64,000 nt of DNA from Pseudogulbenkiania subflava DSM 22618 (GCF_900177275.1 NZ_FXAG01000009.1:68984-132983), one strand, 5' to 3'. Numbered from the stretch's first letter, positions 43,341 through 54,465 are shown. Translations and numbers: made by a program. Notes: a model not told the origin generated them from the letters alone.

Positions 43341-44432
43341 ATGGAATATCTGTTGATAGGCGCCGCCTTGCTCGTGGCTTTCAGTAACGGCGCCAACGAC
43401 AACTTCAAGGGATTCGCCACCGTTTGGGGCTCGGATACCTTGAGTTATCGTAGCGCGCTCATTCTCGCTACCGTGGCCACGGTGGCCGGCAGCGCGGTGT
43501 CGCTGCTGCTGGCCGACACTCTGGTACAGCAGTTCTCCGGTAAGGGACTGGTGCCCGATGCCGTCGCCAGCGCACCGCTGTTCCTTGCGAGTGTCGGCGC
43601 CGGCACGGCATTGACGGTATTCATCGCCACCCGCGCCGGCTTGCCGATTTCCACCACCCATGCGCTGATCGGCGGCTTGATCGGAGCGGCGCTCGGCCAG
43701 CACGGCGGCGAGATCCATTACGCCAAACTGGCAGGCAGTTTCTTGTTGCCGCTGGTGACGAGCCCGCTGATCGCCGCCGCGCTCGGCCTGGTGATCTATC
43801 CCTTGGCGCGCCGGCGAGCGATGCAGAACCACTGCGCGTGCGTGCTGCCGCCCGTTTCGCTGGCGGAGCCGGCGGAAAACGGCGCCGTGCTGATGCAAGC
43901 TGCCGCGCCGGGTCTCATCATCGCGCCGCAAGCGCAGTGCGACACGCTGCCACAGCCGATGGCGCGCTTCTCGCTCGCCCGCCTGGCCGATCAGGTGCAC
44001 ACCCTGTCCGGCGCGCTGATCTGTTTTGCCCGCGGGGTGAACGACACGCCGAAGCTGGCCGCCTTGCTGCTGGCCTCGCATCTGTTCCAGGCGTCGGTCT
44101 CGGTGCTGGCGATCGCCGCGATCATGGCGGCCGGTGGGCTGCTCTACGCCCGTCGGGTTGCCGTCACGATGAGCCAGCGTGTGACGCGGATGGATAGCGC
44201 GCAGGGTCTGACCGCTAACCTGATCACCGCGGCCTTGGTGCTGCTTGCCAGCAAGCTCGGCCTGCCGGTGTCCACCACCCATGTCGCAGTCGGCGCGATC
44301 GCGGGCGTCGGTGCGGGCGCTCGCAGCATCGATTGGTCGACGGTGAACAACATCGTGCTGTCCTGGTTAGCCACCCTGCCGTTGGCCGCCGTGCTCGCTT
44401 GGCTGGCAACGCTGGCCGTGCGCACGCTGTAA
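43341..44432 (+). CDS. PiT-family inorganic phosphate (arsenate) transporter
   Basis: A 363-aa permease with about ten helices and the two PiT repeats: AFSNGANDNFKGFATVWGSDTL with ISTTHALIGGLIGAALG, and ALICFARGVNDTPKLAALLLA with VSTTHVAVGAIAGVGAGA. In an arsenosugar operon it may import or export phosphate or arsenate. Thirty-four bases after arsM, inside the same operon. Confidence 0.9.
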   Translation: MEYLLIGAALLVAFSNGANDNFKGFATVWGSDTLSYRSALILATVATVAGSAVSLLLADTLVQQFSGKGLVPDAVASAPLFLASVGAGTALTVFIATRAGLPISTTHALIGGLIGAALGQHGGEIHYAKLAGSFLLPLVTSPLIAAALGLVIYPLARRRAMQNHCACVLPPVSLAEPAENGAVLMQAAAPGLIIAPQAQCDTLPQPMARFSLARLADQVHTLSGALICFARGVNDTPKLAALLLASHLFQASVSVLAIAAIMAAGGLLYARRVAVTMSQRVTRMDSAQGLTANLITAALVLLASKLGLPVSTTHVAVGAIAGVGAGARSIDWSTVNNIVLSWLATLPLAAVLAWLATLAVRTL

Positions 44433-44459
44433 CAAAGAACAAAGAGAGGAGCACACTGA

Positions 44460-45440
44460 ATGCATGCCACGCTGCCACTGCTGCAGAAAACTGACTTTCC
44501 CGCCATCCGCCGCACCACGCTAGACACCTTGCAGGTCAACCTGGGCTACAAGTGCAACCAGACTTGCGTGCACTGCCACGTGAACGCCGGCCCGAACCGC
44601 ACCGAAATGATGAACCGGGACACTGTGGAACTGGTGCTGGCCGTGCTCAAAGCGCGCCGGCTGACCACGCTCGACCTGACCGGCGGCGCACCGGAGCTCA
44701 ATCCGCATTTCCGTGATTTGGTACGCCACGCGCGCGCGCTCGGGGTCAAGGTGATCGACCGCTGCAACCTGACCATCCTGTTCGAGCCGGGCCAGGAGGA
44801 TCTGGCCGATTTCCTGGCGCGCGAACAGGTAGAAGTGGTCGCCTCGATGCCGTGTTACGAAAAAGACAACGTCGACCGTCAGCGCGGCAACGGCGTGTTC
44901 GACAAGAGCATCGCGGCACTGCAAGAACTCAACGCACGCGGTTACGCCCGGCCCGGCAGCGGGCTTGCGCTCAACCTGGTCTACAACCCGCAAGGCCCGG
45001 TGTTGCCGCCGGATCAATCGAAGCTGCAGGCGGCCTATCGGCATGAGCTGTCCGAGCACTTCGGCATCCTGTTCAACCAGCTGTTCGTACTCGCCAACAT
45101 GCCGATCCAGCGCTTCGGCAGCACGCTGGTTTCCAAGGGGCAGTTTGCCGGTTACATGCAACTGCTGCGCGACCACTATTGCCCGGCCAACCTGGACAAT
45201 GTGATGTGCCGCCGCCTCATCAGCGTTGATTGGCAAGGGTTCCTGTACGACTGTGACTTCAACCAGATGCTGCACTTGCCGATGAAATGGCATGGCGTCC
45301 CCCATCCGCACTTGCTCGACTTGCTGGGGCAGGACCTGGTCGGACAGCCTATCGTGGTGGCCGACCACTGCTACGGCTGCACGGCGGGACAGGGCAGCAG
45401 CTGCGGCGGCGCCCTGGAGAATCGGGAGCACGTTGGATGA
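44460..45440 (+). CDS. arsS: ArsS-like radical SAM protein (arsenosugar biosynthesis)
   Basis: A 326-aa radical SAM enzyme with the iron-sulfur motif CNQTCVHC (Cys32/36/39), SAM-binding LDLTGGAPELNP and the C-terminal DUF3641 domain, cysteine-rich (YDCDFNQML, DHCYGCTAGQGSSCGG). In the best-studied case ArsS joins a 5'-deoxyadenosyl group to dimethylarsinite. The family was first described as selenium-linked (TIGR04167), so a selenium substrate is an alternative. RBS AGAGAGGAG. Confidence 0.92.
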   Translation: MHATLPLLQKTDFPAIRRTTLDTLQVNLGYKCNQTCVHCHVNAGPNRTEMMNRDTVELVLAVLKARRLTTLDLTGGAPELNPHFRDLVRHARALGVKVIDRCNLTILFEPGQEDLADFLAREQVEVVASMPCYEKDNVDRQRGNGVFDKSIAALQELNARGYARPGSGLALNLVYNPQGPVLPPDQSKLQAAYRHELSEHFGILFNQLFVLANMPIQRFGSTLVSKGQFAGYMQLLRDHYCPANLDNVMCRRLISVDWQGFLYDCDFNQMLHLPMKWHGVPHPHLLDLLGQDLVGQPIVVADHCYGCTAGQGSSCGGALENREHVG

Positions 45441-47578
45441 AGCCGACCAAGCTCGCCTTGTTGATTGTGCTGCTGGCTCTGCTGGCCGCCTTTTGGTGGC
45501 TGGATCTCGGCCATTATCTGAGCCTCGATTACCTCAAAGCCAGTCAAGCAACATTCCGGACGTTTTTTGGCCGACATCCATGGCTAACGCCGCTACTGTA
45601 TGTAGCACTCTATGTGGCAGTCACCGGCCTGTCCCTGCCTGGCGCTGCCGTGCTGACGCTGGCCGGCGGCGCGCTGTTCGGTCTGGTGGAAGGCACGCTG
45701 TTGGTGTCTTTCGCCTCCAGCATCGGCGCCTTGTTGGCGTTTTTGCTGGCGCGCTACTTGTTTCGCGACAGCGTGCGGCAACGGTTCGGTACCAAGCTGG
45801 CGGTGGTCGAACAGGGCTTTGCGCGCGAAGGGCCGTTCTACCTGTTCGCCTTGCGGCTAGTGCCGCTGTTTCCGTTTTTCCTGGTCAACCTGGTGGCCGG
45901 CCTATTGCCGATCCGAGCCTGGACATTCTACTGGGTGAGCCAGATCGGCATGCTGGCGGGAACGCTGGCATACGTGAACGCCGGCACCCAGTTGGCAACG
46001 CTCTCCAGCGTGCGCGGGATCCTGTCGCCTGGCGTGCTGCTGTCCTTTGCCGCGCTTGGCATATTGCCGTTACTGGCTCGCAAGACACTATCCTGGTTCC
46101 GGCAGCAGCATGTCTATCGCAGATGGAGCAAGCCGCGCCGCTTCGACCGCAATCTGATCGTGATAGGCGGTGGTGCCGCTGGCCTGGTTTCTGCTTATAT
46201 CGGTGCAGCGACCAAGGCCAAGGTGACATTGATCGAATGTCACAAGATGGGCGGGGACTGTCTGAATTATGGCTGTGTGCCGTCCAAGGCGCTGATCCGC
46301 TCCGCCAAGTTCCTGCACCAATGCCGCAATGCCTCAGCGCTAGGCATCCAAGCCGTCGAAACGAAATTCGATTTTGCCGAGGTTATGGGCCGGGTCGCCC
46401 GGGTGGTCAAAACCGTGGAGCCGCATGATTCGGTCGAACGTTACCGGCAACTGGGCGTCGAGGTCATCCACGGGCATGCGAACATCACTTCGCCATGGCA
46501 GGTCGAGGTCAACGGTCGCACGCTCACGAGCCGCGCGATCGTGCTCGCCACTGGCTCGCGCCCGGTCGTACCCACCATTCCCGGACTGCAGGAAGTGGGT
46601 TTTCTCACCTCGGAGACCTTATGGTCGCTGACCGAGCGGCCCGGTCGTCTGGTCGTGCTCGGCGGAGGGCCGATCGGCTGCGAGCTGGCGCAGGCTTTCG
46701 CCCGTTTCGGCAGCCAGGTCACCCAGGTCGTAAAGGAGGCGCGCCTGCTGAAGCGCGAGGACGAAGAGGTTTCACAATACGCGCGCGCGGCACTTGAACG
46801 CGATGGTGTGTCGGTTCTGACCGACCATCGGACGTTGCGAGTTGAATGCAACGGCAACAGCAAGCGGATGTGGCTGCGGCACGAAAACGAGGACGTCGCG
46901 ATCGAATTCGACGTCGTTCTGTGTGCAGTTGGCCGGCAAGCGCGAACGGAAGGTTTCGGCCTGGAGGAGTTGGGTATTCCGATGACCGGGCGCAAGACCA
47001 TCGAAACCGACGCCTATTTACAGACTCTGTATCCCAGTATTTACGCCTGCGGTGACGTAGCCGGGCCTTACCAATTCACCCATACCGCTGCCCATCAAGC
47101 CTGGTACGCGAGCATCAATGCCCTGTTCGGACGTTTCAAACGCTTCAAGGTCGATTATTCGGCGATACCTTGGGTCACGTTCACCGACCCGGAGATTGCC
47201 AAGGTCGGGTTGTCCGAGCAGGAGGCGTGCGAACAAGGCATCGCTTACGAAGTGACACGCTACAACATCGAAGACTTGGACCGGGCGATTGCGGATGAGG
47301 CTGCGGCAGGCTTCATCAAGGTGCTGACGCCGCCCGGCAAGGACCGCATCCTCGGCGTGGTCATCGTCGGCGCTCAGGCCGGCGAACTGCTCGCCGAATT
47401 CGTACTGGCGATGCAGCATGGACTCGGGCTAAACAAGATCCTCAGCACGATCCATCCTTATCCGACCTTGGCCGAGGCCAATAAACACGCGGCTGGCGAA
47501 TGGCGGCGAGCGCACGTCCCGCAGAGACTGCTGGCCTGGGCCGAGCATTACCATGCTTGGCAGAGGTGGGGAGTATGA
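45437..47578 (+). CDS. VTT-domain / mercuric-reductase-like flavoprotein fusion
   Basis: A 713-aa fusion. Residues 1-225 are a TVP38/TMEM64 (VTT) membrane domain (GLSLPGAAVLTLAGGALFGLVEGTLL, ALRLVPLFPFFLVNLVAGLLPI). From about 238 a class I pyridine nucleotide-disulfide reductase follows: FAD site VIGGGAAGLVSA (244-249), redox pair CLNYGCVPSK (Cys275/Cys280), NAD domain VVLGGGPIGCELAQAF and the dimer domain. It lacks the C-terminal vicinal cysteines of MerA. Its start overlaps arsS by ATGA, so it is a dedicated pathway member, perhaps reducing an arsenic or thiol intermediate at the membrane. Confidence 0.9.
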   Translation: MKPTKLALLIVLLALLAAFWWLDLGHYLSLDYLKASQATFRTFFGRHPWLTPLLYVALYVAVTGLSLPGAAVLTLAGGALFGLVEGTLLVSFASSIGALLAFLLARYLFRDSVRQRFGTKLAVVEQGFAREGPFYLFALRLVPLFPFFLVNLVAGLLPIRAWTFYWVSQIGMLAGTLAYVNAGTQLATLSSVRGILSPGVLLSFAALGILPLLARKTLSWFRQQHVYRRWSKPRRFDRNLIVIGGGAAGLVSAYIGAATKAKVTLIECHKMGGDCLNYGCVPSKALIRSAKFLHQCRNASALGIQAVETKFDFAEVMGRVARVVKTVEPHDSVERYRQLGVEVIHGHANITSPWQVEVNGRTLTSRAIVLATGSRPVVPTIPGLQEVGFLTSETLWSLTERPGRLVVLGGGPIGCELAQAFARFGSQVTQVVKEARLLKREDEEVSQYARAALERDGVSVLTDHRTLRVECNGNSKRMWLRHENEDVAIEFDVVLCAVGRQARTEGFGLEELGIPMTGRKTIETDAYLQTLYPSIYACGDVAGPYQFTHTAAHQAWYASINALFGRFKRFKVDYSAIPWVTFTDPEIAKVGLSEQEACEQGIAYEVTRYNIEDLDRAIADEAAAGFIKVLTPPGKDRILGVVIVGAQAGELLAEFVLAMQHGLGLNKILSTIHPYPTLAEANKHAAGEWRRAHVPQRLLAWAEHYHAWQRWGV

Positions 47579-48252
47579 AACATCTATCAATCATCGTGCC
47601 CACCCTGAACGAGGCCGAACGAATTGAACATACGTTGTCGGCGCTGCAGGAATTACGCTTTCACGGTGCGGAGGTGATCGTGGTCGATGGCGGGAGCCGT
47701 GACGACACCGTGGCTCTCGCAGTGCCATGGGTGGATCGGCTGCTGCACTCACCCTGCGGCCGGGCGAACCAAATGAATGCTGGCGCCGCCGCGGCCGAAG
47801 GTGAAGTGCTCCTGTTTCTGCATGCCGATACGCTTCTGCCCAGTCGGGCAGACCGGCTGATTTTGGCGGCGCTTACCAAGAGCGGCCAGGTCTGGGGGCG
47901 CTTTGACGTGCATATTGCAGGCCGGCCAGGCATGCTGAGACTCATCGCCCACATGATGAACTGGCGTTCCCGATTAACGGGTATCGCGACCGGCGATCAG
48001 GCAATGTTCGTTCGACGTGATGTATTCGCTGAGATCGGAGGCGTCCCGGAACAGCCGTTGATGGAGGATATCGAACTATCGGTCCTCCTCAAGCGCATAT
48101 CGCCACCGTTGTGCCTGCGATCGACCGTGGTGACTTCCGGACGGCGTTGGGAAACGCGCGGCATTTGGCGCACCATTTTGCTGATGTGGTTGCTTAGATT
48201 AGCCTATTTTCTGGGGGTGCCGCCGGAAGTGCTGGCTCGGTGTTATCGATGA
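47575..48252 (+). CDS. TIGR04283-type family 2 glycosyltransferase (transferase 2)
   Basis: A 225-aa GT2 glycosyltransferase: LSIIVPTLNEAERIEHTLSALQELR, VIVVDGGSRDDTVALA, the donor motif LLFLHADTLLP and acceptor part GIATGDQAMFVRRDVFAEIGGVPEQPLMEDIELSVLLKR. One C-terminal membrane-associated helix (LLMWLLRLAYFLGV). It overlaps the fusion gene by four bases. With transferase 1 it probably adds the sugar or lipid-linked part of the arsenosugar. Confidence 0.9.
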   Translation: MKHLSIIVPTLNEAERIEHTLSALQELRFHGAEVIVVDGGSRDDTVALAVPWVDRLLHSPCGRANQMNAGAAAAEGEVLLFLHADTLLPSRADRLILAALTKSGQVWGRFDVHIAGRPGMLRLIAHMMNWRSRLTGIATGDQAMFVRRDVFAEIGGVPEQPLMEDIELSVLLKRISPPLCLRSTVVTSGRRWETRGIWRTILLMWLLRLAYFLGVPPEVLARCYR

Positions 48253-48362
48253 GGAGAGGTTACAACTGTACTGTGAGTCGCCGTGCAACCCAAGGCTATC
48301 AAGGCTGATTACCAAGGTGGGGATGTTGAGGCTAGCGCATGAGCATTCTGACCAAGCCAGTT

Positions 48363-48527
48363 CTACAAATCGGGAAATGTGATCGCACTGGTTTCTCTTT
48401 CGATTCGGTCCATGGTTTGCATGAGCTCTCCCAGTAGCCGATGCATATCCCTGAGTTGATGCGATTCTTTTTTGACCTTATGTAGCTTAGCAGTTAGACT
48501 CCGTGCTCTTTCGTAAACTATTCAGCC
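48363..48527 (-). pseudogene. Short coiled-coil coding remnant
   Basis: The minus strand has an open frame ending ...LTAKLHKVKKESHQLRDMHRLLGELMQTMDRIERETSAITFPDL with clear heptads but no start codon or ribosome site at its head. It looks like the 3' end of a degraded gene; family not recognised. Confidence 0.3.
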
Positions 48528-48578
48528 ACAGAATCTACAGTCCGATGTAGTTCGCTGCCTTACCCCTCTCTTGATTTC

Positions 48579-48702
48579 CCTACCGTTCCGGTAGGCGAAT
48601 TCGCACGTCCGTCCCTTTCGGACACCCCCTTGTTTGTCATTTGTCGTTGCTTCAGACCGCTGAGCGGTCACTGTTGTGCTGCCCAATGTACGGTTCACCG
48701 TA
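48579..48702 (+). other. Cluster of four small stem-loops upstream of the SulP gene
   Basis: Four separate hairpins follow each other: CCTACCG/CGGTAGG (48579-48595), GTCCG/CGGAC (48607-48623), GACCGC/GCGGTC (48655-48669) and TACGG/CCGTA (48689-48702). The group ends about 90 bp before the SulP start. It may be a structured leader RNA or decayed mobile-element end. The remaining intergenic sequence (48253-48578) has no recognised gene. Confidence 0.4.
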
Positions 48703-48793
48703 TCGATGGGGCTATGCTGCACGCCTTTTCGGCATGTCGGTTCAACAGGCAATCCCAACAATCCATGGCCCAGGCCATTCAAATGGAGAAGAT

Positions 48794-50278
<1,485 letters not shown>

Positions 50279-50288
50279 GGAGATAACC

Positions 50289-51146
50289 ATGACGACACGA
50301 GTCTTGGCATGCATTGATCATTCCCGCTATCAGTCCAGCGTATGTCAGTACGCCGCCTGGGCGGCCGCTCGCCTGATAGCGCCACTGCATTTGCTGCACG
50401 TACTGGATCAGCGCATGGCGGTGAGTGGCACCAAGGACTATTCCGGCAGCATCGGCCTGGGGGCGCAGGATGCGCTCCTTGCGGAACTGGCCAGCCTTGA
50501 TGAACAGCGGAGCAAGTTGGCCCAGGAGCAGGGTAGACGCTTGCTGGAAGCGGGGAAAATCCAGGTTGCAACTGCCGGTTACATGACATCTGATGCTCGT
50601 CAGTGCCATGGGGGATTGCTGGAAACGCTGTCAGAGATGGAACCGAATGTCCGGTTGTTCGTGCTTGGCCGGCGTGGCGAAGCCGCCGAGTTGGCACCGG
50701 ACCACATCGGCAGCAATCTGGAACGTGCCATCCGCGCGCTGCACCGTCCGATTCTCGTTGCACCTGAAACGTTCAACGCGCCACAGTCGGCGATGATCGC
50801 CTTCGACGGCAGCACCTCCACCCGCAAGGGGGTCGAGATGATCGCGGCGAGCCCGCTATTCAAAGGACTGGCATGTCACGTGGTCATGGCTGGGGCTGAA
50901 ACCCCGGCCAACCAGGAGACGCTGGGCTGGGCTGGCACGATACTGATGCAGGGAGGCGTTAACGTCACCACCGCCCTGATCGCGGGCGAAGCCGAGATGG
51001 TACTCAGTACCTATCTGCGTGCGTTCGACTTGGACATGCTGGTGATGGGCGCCTACGGCCATTCCCGTATCCGCCACCTGCTGATCGGCAGCACAACGAC
51101 CAACATGATCCGCACGGCACCGGTTCCGGTGTTGCTGTTGCGGTAA
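50289..51146 (+). CDS. Tandem universal stress protein
   Basis: A 285-aa cytoplasmic protein made of two Usp domains. Each ends with the nucleotide-binding pattern G-x2-G-(9x)-G-(S/T): GRRGEAAELAPDHIGSN in the first half and GAYGHSRIRHLLIGSTTTNM in the second, both followed by PxLVAP/PVLLLR. It lies ten bases after the SulP gene, so it is likely cotranscribed and may modulate the transporter, as UspA-SulP links have been proposed elsewhere. Confidence 0.92.
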   Translation: MTTRVLACIDHSRYQSSVCQYAAWAAARLIAPLHLLHVLDQRMAVSGTKDYSGSIGLGAQDALLAELASLDEQRSKLAQEQGRRLLEAGKIQVATAGYMTSDARQCHGGLLETLSEMEPNVRLFVLGRRGEAAELAPDHIGSNLERAIRALHRPILVAPETFNAPQSAMIAFDGSTSTRKGVEMIAASPLFKGLACHVVMAGAETPANQETLGWAGTILMQGGVNVTTALIAGEAEMVLSTYLRAFDLDMLVMGAYGHSRIRHLLIGSTTTNMIRTAPVPVLLLR

Positions 51147-51205
51147 CCATTTCACTCTGGGCCGCGAGGCCAAGGGCAAACAGAGCAGTAGCAACAAGCG
51201 ACCTT

Positions 51206-51230
51206 GGGGGGCTTCGGCCCCCGTTTTTTA
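51206..51230 (+). terminator. Intrinsic terminator of the sulP-usp unit
   Basis: GGGGGC-TTCG-GCCCCC (51207-51222) followed by GTTTTTT, a UUCG-loop terminator 60 bp after the usp stop codon. Confidence 0.92.
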
Positions 51231-51389
51231 AAAAAACAGCGCTCTGCCGACTCATGGCAAAGCTGACGTCCAGCTTCGATGAGCAAGCAACTGCTAAAGT
51301 CTCGTCATGACCATCTGGTCCTCTGAAACAACAAGCACCAGGCATTGGATTAATGAACTATTTCAATTCGACATCCAAAGGGGGAGTCT

Positions 51390-52649
51390 GTGACACCTAG
51401 CATCATCCAGATCATCGGCGCAATGCTATTCGCCGTTGCCATCCTGCATACGTTCTCGACCAAGTTTTTTGAGCGGCTGGCACATACCCGCCCCACCCAC
51501 GCCGGGCTGTGGCATCTGCTGGGCGAAGTCGAAGTCGTGTTCGGCTTCTGGGCCATGATCCTGATCTTGTGCATGTTCGCCGTCGAGGGCCGCGCAGCGG
51601 CAACCCAGTACCTGGATTCGCGTAACTTTACGGAGCCCATGTTCGTCTTCGCCATCATGGTGATCGCCGGGACCAAGCCTATCTTGCAGTTCGCCAGGTT
51701 CTGCGTACGTACAGTCGCCCAGTTCATTCCGTTGCCTAGTTCAATGGCGTTCTATTTCGCGATTCTCGCCCTGGTTCCCTTGCTGGGTTCGTTCATCACC
51801 GAGCCCGCGGCCATGACCCTCGCGGCCTTGATCCTGCGCGATAGCTACTTTTCCAAGGGGCTGTCGACCCGGCTCCGCTACACCACGCTGGGGGTCTTGT
51901 TTGTCAATATATCCATCGGCGGTACCCTGACGCCCTTCGCGGCGCCACCGGTCCTCATGGTGGCCGGTAAATGGGGGTGGGATATCTGGTTCATGATCAC
52001 CGCTTTGGGCTGGAAAGCCGCCATCGCCGTCATCGTCAACGCCTTGAGTGCGACGTGGCTGTTCCGGCAGGAGTTGTCGCGGGTTTCATCCGGCCGCGAT
52101 GCTTCTGAAGACAACAGCGTACCGGCGATCATGGTCGCGTTGCATCTGCTCTTTCTGGTGGGGGTGGTCGCCTTTGCCCACCATCCCGCCGCTTTCCTCG
52201 GCCTGTTCCTGTTTTTCCTGGGGGTTGCACATGCCTACCAGGATTACCAGGATCGTTTGATCCTGCGTGAAGGTTTACTGGTCGCCTTCTTTCTGGCGGG
52301 GCTGGTGGTGCTGGGCGGGCAGCAGCAGTGGTGGCTGCGGCCGGTATTGTTGGCGATGAGCAGCGATGCCGTATTCTTTGGCGCGACGTTTTTGACGGCG
52401 ATCACAGATAATGCCGCGCTGACCTATCTTGGCTCACTGGTCGAGGGATTGTCCGACTCGTTCAAGTATGCGCTGGTGACGGGGGCCGTCACGGGGGGAG
52501 GGTTGACGATCATCGCCAATGCGCCGAACCCCGCCGGTGTGGCGATCCTGCGTGGCAACTTTGAGGATGAGGCGATTCATCCGATGGGGTTGCTTGTCGC
52601 AGCAATCCCACCGACCATCGTTGCCATTCTGGCGTTCCGCTTGCTTTGA
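51390..52649 (+). CDS. Putative Na+/H+ antiporter (PF07399 family)
   Basis: A 419-aa integral membrane protein with about 11 helices. FITEPAAMTLAALILRDSYFSKGLSTRLRYTTLGVLFVNISIGGTLTPFAAPPVLMVAGKWGWD and the late FLTAITDNAALTYLGSLVEGLSDSFKYALVTGAVTGGGLTIIANAPNPAGVAILRG match the putative sodium/proton antiporter family related to NhaD/ArsB-type carriers. GTG start at 51390 behind AAGGGGGAG. Family members are mostly uncharacterised. Confidence 0.83.
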   Translation: MTPSIIQIIGAMLFAVAILHTFSTKFFERLAHTRPTHAGLWHLLGEVEVVFGFWAMILILCMFAVEGRAAATQYLDSRNFTEPMFVFAIMVIAGTKPILQFARFCVRTVAQFIPLPSSMAFYFAILALVPLLGSFITEPAAMTLAALILRDSYFSKGLSTRLRYTTLGVLFVNISIGGTLTPFAAPPVLMVAGKWGWDIWFMITALGWKAAIAVIVNALSATWLFRQELSRVSSGRDASEDNSVPAIMVALHLLFLVGVVAFAHHPAAFLGLFLFFLGVAHAYQDYQDRLILREGLLVAFFLAGLVVLGGQQQWWLRPVLLAMSSDAVFFGATFLTAITDNAALTYLGSLVEGLSDSFKYALVTGAVTGGGLTIIANAPNPAGVAILRGNFEDEAIHPMGLLVAAIPPTIVAILAFRLL

Positions 52650-52718
52650 CAATGCAGAGAGAGGCGCGGCGGAGAATTGTGGCCTCGCTTGGCGTGCAAA
52701 AGAATGGGAGGGGGATCC

Positions 52719-52737
52719 CAATGCCGCGAAATTAAGC
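52719..52737 (+). repeat. IS4 element inverted repeat, left
   Basis: Nineteen-base terminal repeat, exact complement of 54108-54126. Confidence 0.9.
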
Positions 52738-52756
52738 GATTCCATTATCGGAACAA

Positions 52757-54044
52757 TTACTTATAGGCCCGGTGTGGGTGAGGTTTCTCTCGATCCGGCT
52801 TGCGTAGCGTGCCGCATCGCCCAAGCCGGCGGCGGGTGATCTTCTTGGCGATGAGCACCAGCAGAAGTTGGCATAGCGAGGTGCGCTGTTCCGGACTGGC
52901 CAGCAAACGTGGCAAGTGCAGGCGAATCAGGTGGCTGGCGTGCGTCAGGTTGACGCTGAAGGTATGTATTTCCGTCTCTCCCCGTTGCGACAGGGCGTCC
53001 ATGGCGGCCAGTGTCGCCAGGTTGTGTAGCAGAATGGTAGCGTGGAATTCCTGCCGAATTGCCAGCGGGGTTTCGCCACCAAATTGCTCCAGCTTCAGCC
53101 GGGATTTGAGATGGCGGAAGGCTTCCTCGATTCGCCAGCGGCGATGATACAACTCGGCGAAGTCGGCGGCGGGATAGGCCGTGTCGTCCAGCAGATTGGT
53201 TGCCAGCACCTCGATCTGCCCACTGGGCAGCAGAACACGAACCAGCCGAAGCGAGAAGGGTTTGATCGGCAAGTCGTGCTGTTTGAAGGTCGGATGTTGC
53301 TCCTTGCCGGGATTGATGGCCACGATTGCGGAGACGCGACCGGAGGCGACAAAGCTTTTGACCGCCGTGTTGAATGAGGTGGTGAGCCGCATGCAGAAGG
53401 TATGGCCACGTTGGTTGAGCAGGGCAAACAACCAGTAGGCCGGGTAGCCACGATCCAGGACCAGCAGGTCGTCGCATTTCACCTGCTCCAGCTGCTCGAC
53501 CAGCATGTCGCGCTCGCCTTTTGCGTCCGACGCGATGTCGGCGCGCAGCATCAGGCCGGTGGCGGTATCGCACAAACCCGCGCCGCGTGCCAGGCTGTAA
53601 AGCCCGCCCGGATAGTGATAGCAATTGAACCCCTTGTCTTCCGAGCGCGTATCGGGGTGTGTGGCCGGCAGCATCAGGGTGGTGGAATCGGCGGCCAGAA
53701 CGCGATAGCCGTGCCATCGTGCCGTGGTGGGTGCGTCGGCGACGATGAGCTGGTTGAGCTCGGTAAATGCGGAAGCCTTCAGCTTCTTGCGCGCCATGCG
53801 AAACGCGTCGTCTCGAGCGATCCGGCCATCCGGAAGGTCGGTATGGGCGAAGAATTGATCCAGTTCGACCTGGAGTGAGCGCATCAAGGTGGTCAGCAAA
53901 ACGCCGACGACGCGTTCGAAGGTAAAGAGGCTGCGGCGGGTGAAGTCGACTTCTTTACGGCGATGGCGATGAATAAAATCCTCGGAAGCTATGGTTTGAG
54001 TAATTTTATAGATCGATTGGGAATATAGGGGCCGAGGTGTTCAT
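52757..54044 (-). pseudogene. IS4-family transposase with likely 5' frameshift
   Basis: The open part (52757-53899 from TTG, extending in frame to about 54030) encodes a DDE transposase: VLAADSTTLMLPAT (first Asp), DLLVLDRGYPAYWLFALL (second Asp) and YHRRWRIEEAFRHLKSRLKLEQFGG (Y-(2)R-(3)E-(6)K). Further upstream codons SIYKITQTIASEDFIHRHRRKEVDFTRRSL are family-like but have no start; the natural ATG at 54044 (MNTSA) is in another frame, so a one-base shift near 54030 has probably broken the gene. Translation from the internal TTG would give a shortened 380-aa protein. Confidence 0.78.
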
Positions 54045-54107
54045 CGCTTTTGGGTATTAAGTCTTTGAATTAATGTTGACATTTTACCGCGAAACCAGCT
54101 CGGCTTG

Positions 54108-54126
54108 GCTTAATTTCGCGGCATTG
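54108..54126 (-). repeat. IS4 element inverted repeat, right
   Basis: Nineteen-base terminal repeat, exact complement of 52719-52737. Confidence 0.9.
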
Positions 54127-54183
54127 ACCCCCCACCCCCTGAAAAGACGGTAATCCAACAGCCAATCCTACTCCATTCGCTGA

Positions 54184-54465
<282 letters not shown>

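Larger units (their letters stand above)
52719..54126 (-). mobile_element. IS4-family insertion sequence
   Basis: A 1408-bp element bounded by perfect 19-bp inverted repeats (CAATGCCGCGAAATTAAGC at 52719-52737 and its complement at 54108-54126) with one IS4 transposase gene on the minus strand. No target duplication is obvious in the flanks. It separates the antiporter gene from the second mer remnant. Confidence 0.92.

Noticed and set aside
48480..48540. tRNA-like string GTAGCTTAGCAGTTAGACTC
   Set aside because: No acceptor stem, T-loop (TTCGANTC) or cloverleaf partner could be placed; the strand opposite is a coiled-coil coding remnant.
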